Positions 1-5,188 of a stretch of 5,824 bases of DNA are shown piece by piece. The stretch lies in the NCBI GenBank assembly GCA_002314855.1, contig DCHQ01000077.1, positions 1-5,824 on the forward strand. Direction: 5' to 3'. Each line of letters begins with the position of its first letter. The first letter of the stretch is position 1. The translations under genes were made by a program, and so were the position numbers. Source of the DNA: Lachnospiraceae bacterium UBA1748. GTDB lineage: Bacteria; Bacillota; Clostridia; Lachnospirales; Lachnospiraceae. Under the pieces are notes generated by a model. The model made no database searches, was not told where the DNA came from, and worked only from the letters and a program-made list of their open reading frames with translations.

Positions 1-215
1 GTAATGTCCTCGCCACCATTCATCTCATCATCGCCAAATATTATTTGACCAGAAGTAGGTGTTTCAAGCAAGTTAAGGCAACGAAGAAATGTGGACTTTC
101 CTGAGCCGGATGGTCCAATAATAACAATCTTCTCACCCTGGGCAATATCATAATTTATACCTTTTAAAACCTCATGGTCTCCAAAACTCTTTTTCAAATT
201 TCTAACGGATATCAC
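1..215 (-). CDS. Polar amino acid ABC transporter ATP-binding protein (N-terminal part, runs off window)
   Basis: This is the first 71 codons of an ABC ATPase; the rest lies beyond base 1. The translation begins (M)ISVRNLKKSFGDHEVLKGI, and the Walker A motif GPSGSGKST is at residues 34-42, followed by FLRCLNLLETPTSG, which is typical of the GlnQ/HisP type that energises polar amino acid uptake at the inner face of the membrane. Q-loop, signature and Walker B are not in the window. The start is a GTG at 215-213, with AAGGAG at 227-232 and an 11-base spacer. An in-frame TTG further upstream overlaps that ribosome binding site and is unlikely. The gene overlaps the end of the permease gene by 14 bases, which suggests translational coupling, and it belongs with the permease and binding protein upstream. 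The family is certain; the exact amino acid carried cannot be told from this fragment. Confidence 0.95.
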   Translation of the reverse strand, partial: MISVRNLKKSFGDHEVLKGINYDIAQGEKIVIIGPSGSGKSTFLRCLNLLETPTSGQIIFGDDEMNGGEDI

Positions 216-957
216 TTTTTCTGAGTCTCCTTTCAAGTAGTCCCATAAGCCATGTAAATATCATTACTATAGCCAGATATATCAACGCTACAACGGTAAG
301 TGGAAGCAGCGCATCAAATGTTGTTCCTCGAATAATATCTCCACCTCTTGTAAGCTCATTCAAGCCAATATAACCACATATAGAAGTCTCTTTAAGAAGC
401 GTAATCATTTCATTAACAAGAGCAGGTAATATATTCTTAATGGCTTGAGGCATAATAATACTTGTCATAGTCACACCATAACCTAAGCCAAGAGCTCTAC
501 CTGCTTCCATCTGACCTTTATCAACAGACATAATGCCGGAACGCATGATTTCAGCCACATATGCACCCGAATTAATACCAAATGATATGGATGCTACCAA
601 TACCTTGTTATTTGTAGCGACCAAAAAAACAAAATACATAAATAACAGCTGAACTAATGCTGGAGTACCTCTAATAATAGTCAAATATAAACGGCATATA
701 AGATTGAGCAATCTTAATACAAAACCTGATATCCCCTTAAGATTTTTCTTTCCTATCTGGTCATGACTGGTTCGGATAACAGCAATTAATATACCTATAA
801 TAGTTCCTATTATTAACGAAAACAACGTAACTTCAAATGTAATAAATAGTCCATCTGTAATGAATTTCCATCTGTCCTTCTCAACAAAGTCAAGGACAAA
901 CTTGGATACCAATTCATCCCACCAGCTTCCAGTTAATATCATACCTACAAAAAACAT
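202..957 (-). CDS. Polar amino acid ABC transporter permease (HisM/HisQ/GlnP family)
   Basis: This 251-residue integral membrane protein forms the channel of an amino acid importer. Hydrophobic segments are seen at about 38-61, 99-115, 119-136 and 217-240, with further weaker helices in 160-200. The RGTP motif that precedes a membrane helix in this family is at residues 96-99. The EAA loop that docks on the ATPase is clear: EAGRALGLG at 151-159, followed by MPQAIKNILPALVNE (169-183) and LLKETSI. The loop between the first helix and RGTP (about residues 62-95) looks some 14 residues longer than usual. The start is the ATG at 957, with AGGAAAGG at 969-976 and an 11-base spacer; the in-frame ATG at codon 6 lacks a well-spaced site. 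A terminator-like hairpin separates this gene from the binding protein upstream. The substrate cannot be deduced from the sequence; cystine, glutamine, arginine and histidine are all possible. Confidence 0.95.
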   Translation of the reverse strand: MFFVGMILTGSWWDELVSKFVLDFVEKDRWKFITDGLFITFEVTLFSLIIGTIIGILIAVIRTSHDQIGKKNLKGISGFVLRLLNLICRLYLTIIRGTPALVQLLFMYFVFLVATNNKVLVASISFGINSGAYVAEIMRSGIMSVDKGQMEAGRALGLGYGVTMTSIIMPQAIKNILPALVNEMITLLKETSICGYIGLNELTRGGDIIRGTTFDALLPLTVVALIYLAIVMIFTWLMGLLERRLRKSDIR

Positions 958-1017
958 TTATATACTTACCTTTCCTGTATATGCTATACCTGTAAATCTT
1001 AACATAAACATAGAAAT

Positions 1018-1058
1018 AAAAAAAGAGCGAAGCACCAGCAATATCTGGTACCTCGCCC
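1018..1058 (-). terminator. Intra-operon Rho-independent terminator between binding protein and permease
   Basis: Read on the minus strand, the arm at 1058-1045 (GGGCGAGGTACCAG) pairs with 1038-1025 (CTGGTGCTTCGCTC) over 14 bp with no mismatch, counting three G-U pairs. The loop has 6 bases, and a run of seven T follows at 1024-1018. The three wobble pairs form only in minus-strand RNA; on the plus strand they would be A-C mismatches, so the element is oriented with the transporter genes. It begins 21 bases after the binding protein stop. It probably ends most transcripts there, or protects the 3' end of the binding protein mRNA, leaving read-through for the permease and ATPase. Confidence 0.85.
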
Positions 1059-1079
1059 TTCTATAGCGCTGTATTATAT

Positions 1080-1835
1080 TTATTCTGCTGAGATGTACTT
1101 TTCAAGAATTGCATCAATTGTACCATCAGCCTTGAGCTCCTCAAGAGCCTTATTAATCTGGTCTAAAAGCTCTGTATTGCTCTTATTGATACAAGCTGCA
1201 TAATCTTCTGTCACGTACTCTGTTTCAAGAATCTTAAGTCCTTCATTGGCAGCAACATAATTCTTTGCAGGCTCATTATCAATGATAACTGCATCAATCT
1301 TACCCTGTGTAAGAGCGAGCACTGCATCGTTACCCTTGTTGTACTCTTCAACATTTTCTGCACCAAAATCATCACAAGCATAGATATCGCCAGTTGTTGC
1401 AAGCTGTACACCAATCTTCTTTCCTGCAAGATCATCAATAGAAGCTATATCTGAATCTTCTGGAACGATAACAACCTGAACGCCTGTTGCATATGTATTA
1501 GAGAAATTAATCATCTGAAGTCTCTCATCTGTTACTGTCATACCAGCAAGACCCATATCAGCCTTACCTGTCTGAACTGAAGTGATGATTGAATCGAACT
1601 CCATATCCTGGATTTCAAGCTTAAGACCAAGCTTCGTTGCAATAGCACCTGCGATTTCAGCATCGATACCAACTATTTCGCTTCCTTCATAGTATTCATA
1701 TGGTGGGAAGTATGCATTAGTTGCCATTGTAAGCACACCATCTTTAACTGTAAGTCCCTTTTCTGTACTACCACATCCACAAAGCATTGCAACTACAAGT
1801 GCAAGAGCAAGTGTTAATGATAACATCTTTTTCAT
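1080..1835 (-). CDS. Polar amino acid ABC transporter substrate-binding lipoprotein (SBP family 3)
   Basis: This 251-residue lipoprotein captures an amino acid outside the membrane and delivers it to the permease encoded downstream. The N-terminus is a lipoprotein signal: MKKM, a hydrophobic stretch, then the lipobox LCGC, with C21 as the lipidated residue. The mature part matches the bacterial family 3 solute-binding fold. It has a ligand-pocket entry NAYFPPYEY (40-48), the family signature around GIDAEIAGAIATKLGL (56-71), and MTVTDER with R105 in the position that usually holds the ligand carboxylate. VIIDNEPA carries D186, which usually holds the ligand amino group. Both anchoring residues are present, so it should bind an alpha-amino acid. 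The ATG at 1835 has an ideal AGGAGG at 1844-1849 with an 8-base spacer. A promoter upstream and a terminator downstream suggest it is the most expressed gene of the unit. Which amino acid it binds is not determined. Confidence 0.96.
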   Translation of the reverse strand: MKKMLSLTLALALVVAMLCGCGSTEKGLTVKDGVLTMATNAYFPPYEYYEGSEIVGIDAEIAGAIATKLGLKLEIQDMEFDSIITSVQTGKADMGLAGMTVTDERLQMINFSNTYATGVQVVIVPEDSDIASIDDLAGKKIGVQLATTGDIYACDDFGAENVEEYNKGNDAVLALTQGKIDAVIIDNEPAKNYVAANEGLKILETEYVTEDYAACINKSNTELLDQINKALEELKADGTIDAILEKYISAE

Positions 1836-1871
1836 AATATATTCCTCCTAATTCTTCAATGTTATTTTCAT

Positions 1872-1899
1872 ATTCTACATTAGAAATATAAAATAGCAA
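1872..1899 (-). promoter_or_regulatory. Candidate sigma-A promoter of the amino acid ABC transporter operon
   Basis: On the minus strand a -35-like TTGCTA (1899-1894) is separated by 16 bases from a -10-like TAGAAT (1877-1872), matching the consensus at 4 and 5 of 6 positions. The predicted transcript start would lie about 30 bases upstream of the binding protein ATG, leaving room for its AGGAGG site. It lies just past the terminator of the preceding hydrolase gene, where a new transcription unit has to start. The leader looks too short for a riboswitch. The call rests on sequence match and position only. Confidence 0.5.
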
Positions 1900-1923
1900 C
1901 GATAAATATACACAAAAACATAT

Positions 1924-1956
1924 AAAAAGCCCATACTACCTTTAAGCAGTATGGGC
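1924..1956 (-). terminator. Rho-independent terminator of the SH3b/SleB hydrolase gene
   Basis: On the minus strand, GCCCATACTGC (1956-1946) pairs with GTAGTATGGGC (1939-1929) over 11 bp including one G-U pair. The loop TTAAAG has 6 bases, and five T follow at 1928-1924, with more T-rich sequence beyond. It begins 23 bases after the stop of the hydrolase gene and separates it from the transporter operon. Confidence 0.88.
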
Positions 1957-1979
1957 AATCATCTAGCTTTTTTATAGCC

Positions 1980-3071
1980 TTACCAGAAAACATGGTTTCC
2001 AATAACTATTCCTTCATGGGCTCCTGCACCTCTAAAATGTGTGGCACCGCCAACTGGTGAATAACCATTAAGCGCTTCCCTTGCTGCCTGCAAGCAGGTA
2101 GCACTGACTCCAGCTTCTATTCTTCTGTCAACAGATCCCGCACCAGCAGGTGTAAACTGACCTGAAGCATATATTACACCATAAAGTGAATTAGGATATG
2201 CCGCACTACGAACTCTGTTCATAACAACAGCACCTACAGCCACCTGACCTTCATAAGGCTGACCACCAGCCTCGCACTGAATCAGTGCTCCAAGAAGTAT
2301 TTCATCTGAAGCAGTGGCAGCGTACACGCCATAATACTGAATTCTTTCAGCCTCCCTTTTAGCGGCACGCTCTGCTGCCTCTCTATCTTCAATTTCTTGA
2401 AGTGTCTCGCCATAGTCTATACTAAATTCAACATCAGCACAGCTGACATTGATATATCCGTCCATTCCTTCGTACTCAACAACAAGCCAGTCTCCTTCTG
2501 TTCCAAGAACATCGAAAACATCTCCCATACCAGCAAGTGCATGTGTATCACACTCGAGGTTAGGCTCCTTACGAATACGAACCTGATTATCGTTGATAGT
2601 AGCTCTGTAATGACCTACTGCTTCAGCTTCCTCTTTGGCCTCATCACCAAAAATCAAATAATCATTGCACACCCAGCCCTCTACGTTACCTGAGCGAACC
2701 TTGGTCCACGTGTCAGTATACTCCACAATATAACCACCACAGTCACCGTATATAACACCAACCTTACTACCATCAAGGCATGGCTCTTCACGTACATTAA
2801 GATACTGCTGAACATTGGCCATAACCAGTTCTCCTGGTTCTTTCCATGCATTAGCAAGAGCAATCGCATCTGCAATCTCTTCATCTGAAGGTTCTTCAAT
2901 AATCTCCATGTCCTCTGCTGCACCAGCATAAACTAACTCAAGAACCCCATCAGCCGAAGTAGTATCTTCTGCATATGTATTAAGTTGTAAACTAGCTGAG
3001 TTAAAAAGCGCTAGCCCTATACCAAGGCCTATTGATACAGTGGCCAAAACTCCTCTAATATAATCCTTCAA
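1980..3071 (-). CDS. Secreted SH3b-domain cell wall hydrolase, SleB/CwlJ type
   Basis: This 363-residue exported protein probably cuts peptidoglycan. Order of parts: a signal peptide with a hydrophobic core at about 7-29 and possible cleavage after A34; an acidic linker (about 35-80); a first SH3b-like domain (about 85-140, with LNVREEP and VEGWV); a second (about 157-212, with VRIRKEP and DGYI); a charged Glu/Ala/Arg helix (222-246); and a SleB/CwlJ (hydrolase 2) domain to the end. In the last, E267 in CEAGG is the likely catalytic glutamate, followed by GQVAVGAVVMNRV, YASGQFTPAG and the closing IGNHVFW. SH3b domains in such enzymes usually bind wall peptides. The start is TTG at 3071-3069, with AAGGA at 3081-3085 and a 9-base spacer. 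The next in-frame Met is residue 55, which would lose the signal peptide. The SleB family includes spore-cortex lytic enzymes, but this architecture also occurs in vegetative wall enzymes of Clostridia, so a germination role is not implied. It is monocistronic. Confidence 0.93.
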   Translation of the reverse strand: MKDYIRGVLATVSIGLGIGLALFNSASLQLNTYAEDTTSADGVLELVYAGAAEDMEIIEEPSDEEIADAIALANAWKEPGELVMANVQQYLNVREEPCLDGSKVGVIYGDCGGYIVEYTDTWTKVRSGNVEGWVCNDYLIFGDEAKEEAEAVGHYRATINDNQVRIRKEPNLECDTHALAGMGDVFDVLGTEGDWLVVEYEGMDGYINVSCADVEFSIDYGETLQEIEDREAAERAAKREAERIQYYGVYAATASDEILLGALIQCEAGGQPYEGQVAVGAVVMNRVRSAAYPNSLYGVIYASGQFTPAGAGSVDRRIEAGVSATCLQAAREALNGYSPVGGATHFRGAGAHEGIVIGNHVFW

Positions 3072-3080
3072 TACAGCTCT

Positions 3081-3085
3081 TCCTT
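3081..3085 (-). promoter_or_regulatory. Ribosome binding site deciding the TTG start of the hydrolase
   Basis: AAGGA on the minus strand lies 9 bases before the TTG at 3071-3069. No ATG or GTG in the same frame is nearby, and only this start gives a complete signal peptide, so the site settles the choice of an unusual start codon. The rest of the upstream region (3086-3163) is very AT-rich. TTGAAA-like hexamers occur in it, but none pairs with a well-spaced -10, so I do not name a promoter. Confidence 0.7.
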
Positions 3086-3163
3086 CTTAATGACTTTTAT
3101 TATTAAGTTGCAACTATTAGCAATTTAGGTTTACATAATATTTCAACTTTATTACTAATTGTT

Positions 3164-3215
3164 ACAAAAATATTACATCAAGTAGGTGTATGATATCAAA
3201 TTGTAATATTTTTGT
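3164..3215 (-). repeat. Perfect 14-bp inverted repeat at the stop of the membrane protein gene; possible terminator
   Basis: ACAAAAATATTACA at 3164-3177 and TGTAATATTTTTGT at 3202-3215 are exact reverse complements, separated by 24 bases. On the minus strand the first arm starts at the last base of the TGA stop (3217-3215), and the second arm ends in TTTTTGT. It could fold in RNA as a weak AT-only terminator for the membrane protein gene, or act as a DNA operator for the hydrolase gene that starts 93 bases downstream. The stem is almost pure A-T and the loop is long, so its efficiency as a terminator is doubtful. Confidence 0.5.
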
Positions 3216-4537
3216 CAAATATTCATCTTGAGTAGTGCAATTCTCATCTTTTCCAGCTCTTTTTTCTTAATAGACTTGGCCACATAGCATCGTATTTCCC
3301 TGCCATCGAGAAGCGAGGCAATGATAATCCACGCCTTTGTAGAAAGGCTTCTTGGTCGTACTTTTCCTTTTACAATACTAACTTCACCAAGTTCTTCCTT
3401 AGGAAGTACAATAGCATCTCTTTTCTGTGATAAATAATGCCTTAGTACAATGTGCTCATTTGTAATCAGAATATCTTCTCCTTCATAGAGCTTTCCTTCG
3501 GAAATGGACTCTGTAATGCTATTCACGAATTCATCTTCAAGGATTTTTTGATCTATCTGCATTACAGATTCATGCTTATCTCTAATAAAACCTAGTGCAG
3601 TGCAGTTATCTAAAATTTTATCAATATATTTATTCACATGTTTTAAATCCCTGCGATATATTAGCCCTGGTAAAAACGAATATACAATGCCATATGCTAC
3701 ACCTGATAAAGGAAGAACTGACAACACAAGCCAAAAACTTTGAAGCGCCATCATTATTAATGCTGCTAAAAACATAATCAAAAACCCACTAATAAAACCC
3801 AGAAACTGTGTAACTACCTTGGATAAAACTGTTATATCAGCTAGAAATATCTTTAACGAGCTTATTCCATCATTTTCAGCATTTATAGAATATTCATCGC
3901 TACTATGTGCATATGAGAACCATAATCCTCCTGATATTAGGCCAAAAAGAACGCTACACTTTATCAATTCCTTGCCAAGTTCCATACGGTCTTCGTATGT
4001 TCTTTCATGTTCATACTTTTGCTGCATGATATTGCTATACTGCGCAAAAGTATATTTAACATCATTATCCAAATCATATACTTTAAGATTAGCATTTTCA
4101 TAGTCGTCGAGTCCAAATCTGCTACATATATCATATACTTCTCGTCCATTATAGATACTTGAAAGATCTACGCTTTTAGCTGATTTTCTCATAACATTGT
4201 TTCTAATATCATGAACTAGCGAGATTGATATTTTGTCATACATATCCCCTTCCCACTTGACAACAACAGGCTTTTTCTCGTACCTTTCCCACATAACTGT
4301 ATAGTAATAGCCATTAACATCCTGGTGCACAGGAATCTCTTTCATTTCCACAAAAGCGGCATATTGCACATTTTCGTTTAATTCCTTTTCATAACGCTTC
4401 ACCTGCTTTTTATTATCCCTAGCATTACCAATTGCAAATATCGCTCCTATCAGAAAGCAAACAGCTACAAATGTGGAAAATATAGCGACAATTACTAAAT
4501 CTCTTTTTTTCATTCGAAAATGTCTCTTTTTATTCAC
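3215..4537 (-). CDS. Four-helix membrane protein of unknown function with large outside domain and possible PH-like C-terminus
   Basis: I do not recognise a named family. Counting from the upstream ATG at 4552 (445 residues), there is a basic N-terminus (KKRHFRMKKR), a helix at 19-42, a soluble stretch at 43-195, helices at about 196-215, 247-272 and 274-297, then a soluble tail from 298. Positive charges at the N-terminus and in YRRDLK (299-304) put both ends in the cytosol and 43-195 outside. The tail segment 356-440 (EGEDILITNEHIVL, then IVLPKEELGEVSIVKG, then LLDGREIRCYV and a Lys/Glu helix) has the strand pattern of bacterial PH-like domains; this is a resemblance by eye only. I chose GTG at 4537-4535 because AGAGGG lies 6 bases before it, while the ATG at 4552 has no ribosome binding site and would leave a leader of only about 8 bases from the candidate promoter. 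The gene appears monocistronic. No catalytic motif is visible. Confidence 0.85.
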   Translation of the reverse strand: MNKKRHFRMKKRDLVIVAIFSTFVAVCFLIGAIFAIGNARDNKKQVKRYEKELNENVQYAAFVEMKEIPVHQDVNGYYYTVMWERYEKKPVVVKWEGDMYDKISISLVHDIRNNVMRKSAKSVDLSSIYNGREVYDICSRFGLDDYENANLKVYDLDNDVKYTFAQYSNIMQQKYEHERTYEDRMELGKELIKCSVLFGLISGGLWFSYAHSSDEYSINAENDGISSLKIFLADITVLSKVVTQFLGFISGFLIMFLAALIMMALQSFWLVLSVLPLSGVAYGIVYSFLPGLIYRRDLKHVNKYIDKILDNCTALGFIRDKHESVMQIDQKILEDEFVNSITESISEGKLYEGEDILITNEHIVLRHYLSQKRDAIVLPKEELGEVSIVKGKVRPRSLSTKAWIIIASLLDGREIRCYVAKSIKKKELEKMRIALLKMNI

Positions 4538-4543
4538 AAAAAT

Positions 4544-4549
4544 CCCTCT
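4544..4549 (-). promoter_or_regulatory. Ribosome binding site favouring the GTG start at 4537
   Basis: AGAGGG on the minus strand (4549-4544) is 6 bases from the GTG at 4537-4535. It lies inside the reading frame that would start at the ATG at 4552, which itself is preceded only by A/T-rich sequence without a purine-rich site. The later in-frame ATG at 4513-4511 has at best AAGAGA upstream. Confidence 0.55.
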
Positions 4550-4566
4550 CATAAAATATCTATATA

Positions 4567-4596
4567 ATGATATATATATATATGTATACGTTTCAA
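4567..4596 (-). promoter_or_regulatory. Candidate promoter of the membrane protein gene with a TA tract in the spacer
   Basis: On the minus strand TTGAAA (4596-4591, 5 of 6 to the -35 consensus) and TATCAT (4572-4567, 5 of 6 to the -10 consensus) are separated by 18 bases. The spacer includes most of a 13-base alternating T/A run at 4571-4583. The promoter lies between the tadA terminator and the gene. With so many TA steps, other -10 registers such as TATATC with a 16-base spacer are also possible. Confidence 0.45.
4571..4583 (-). repeat. Alternating TA dinucleotide tract, six and a half units
   Basis: Bases 4571-4583 are strictly alternating T and A, followed by GTATAC, and flanked on the other side by a second short tract TATATA at 4561-4566. 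The tract occupies most of the spacer of the candidate promoter upstream of the membrane protein gene. It is short for a hypermutable repeat, but it sits in a place where a change of one unit would alter promoter spacing. Confidence 0.8.
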
Positions 4597-4613
4597 ACTA
4601 ATACTTTTTATTG

Positions 4614-4651
4614 AAAAAGTGTGGCTATTAATATATTTTTAACGCCACACT
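4614..4651 (-). terminator. Rho-independent terminator of the nrdG2-tadA unit
   Basis: On the minus strand AGTGTGGC (4651-4644) pairs perfectly with GCCACACT (4625-4618) over 8 bp, with an 18-base AT-rich loop that may pair further inside. The T run spans 4618-4614. It begins about 30 bases after the tadA stop. There is no T run on the other side, so it is oriented with the minus-strand genes. Confidence 0.8.
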
Positions 4652-4682
4652 CATACCACTTCATTTATTTACTAACCAAACC

Positions 4683-5171
4683 TTAGTCCTGTGTTTTTAC
4701 TTTCAGTCTTTTACGCAAATTAGAAAAGAATTCTTTCAAAAGAATACTGCACTCCTCCTCTAATACTCCGCGCTCAACTACTGCCTGATGATTAAATCCT
4801 TCATGCTCTAATATATTGAGAACTGAGCCGGCGCATCCCGCCTTTGCGTTCATACAACCTATGACAACCTTATCCATTCTAGCCTGAATAATAGCGCCTG
4901 CACACATTTGGCACGGTTCCAGTGTCACATACATCGTGCATCCTTCAAGCCTCCAGTCTCCCACTACTTTACTGGCTTTTTTTATTGCCAATATTTCTGC
5001 ATGCGATAGCGTACTCTTGTCCATAGTACGTCTATTATATCCTCTGGCTATAACCTTACCCTCATAAACTATGACACAGCCTATTGGAACCTCACCCATA
5101 TCAGCTGCCTTTTTGGCAAGCTTTATCGCCATCTTCATATACTTTTCGTCATCAGTTAATACTTGTTTCAC
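4683..5171 (-). CDS. tadA: tRNA-specific adenosine-34 deaminase TadA
   Basis: This 162-residue cytosolic zinc enzyme deaminates the wobble adenosine of tRNA-Arg(ACG) to inosine, letting one tRNA read CGU, CGC and CGA. The cytidine/deoxycytidylate deaminase zinc site is complete: H57-A58-E59, with the catalytic glutamate E59, and P86-C87-x-x-C90. Other TadA landmarks are GEVPIGCVIV (26-35), ARGYNRR (42-48), TLEPCQMCAGAI and the GCMNAKAGCAGS stretch (105-116) near the tRNA-binding side. Length and order match the family. The start is GTG at 5171-5169, preceded by AAGGAA at 5182-5187 with a 10-base spacer; starting at Met12 would remove residues of helix 1 that the family normally has. It follows the radical-SAM activase by only 17 bases and is probably co-transcribed with it. 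Nothing is truncated or missing. Confidence 0.97.
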   Translation of the reverse strand: MKQVLTDDEKYMKMAIKLAKKAADMGEVPIGCVIVYEGKVIARGYNRRTMDKSTLSHAEILAIKKASKVVGDWRLEGCTMYVTLEPCQMCAGAIIQARMDKVVIGCMNAKAGCAGSVLNILEHEGFNHQAVVERGVLEEECSILLKEFFSNLRKRLKVKTQD

Positions 5172-5188
5172 TATATTACTGTTCCTTA

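Noticed and set aside
958..1017. Possible separate promoter for the permease
   Set aside because: There are TATAGC-like and TATATA-like hexamers but no well-spaced -35 partner, so I do not list it as a feature.
860..1066. Plus-strand open frame of 68 codons over the permease 5' end and the terminator
   Set aside because: It runs antisense to a certain gene and through a terminator hairpin, has no recognisable protein features and no convincing ribosome binding site.
2397..2693. Plus-strand open frame of 98 codons antisense to the hydrolase gene
   Set aside because: It lies entirely within the SH3b coding region on the opposite strand and its translation shows no domain or signal; it is a by-product of the codon use of the real gene.
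3109..3116. GTTGCAAC palindrome upstream of the hydrolase gene
   Set aside because: Only eight bases, without a second copy or good position relative to a clear promoter; chance is likely.
3211..3219. TTTGTCAAA, resembling a Spo0A box
   Set aside because: A single nine-base match in AT-rich DNA overlapping a stop codon and a longer inverted repeat; it is too weak to claim sporulation control.
3819..4103. Plus-strand open frame of 94 codons antisense to the membrane protein gene
   Set aside because: It is opposite a 440-residue frame with sensible membrane topology and a ribosome binding site; nothing supports the antisense protein.
4538..4552. ATG at 4552 as start of the membrane protein
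   Set aside because: No ribosome binding site precedes it and it lies very near the predicted transcript start; the GTG at 4537 has AGAGGG at good spacing. Both give the same protein apart from five residues.
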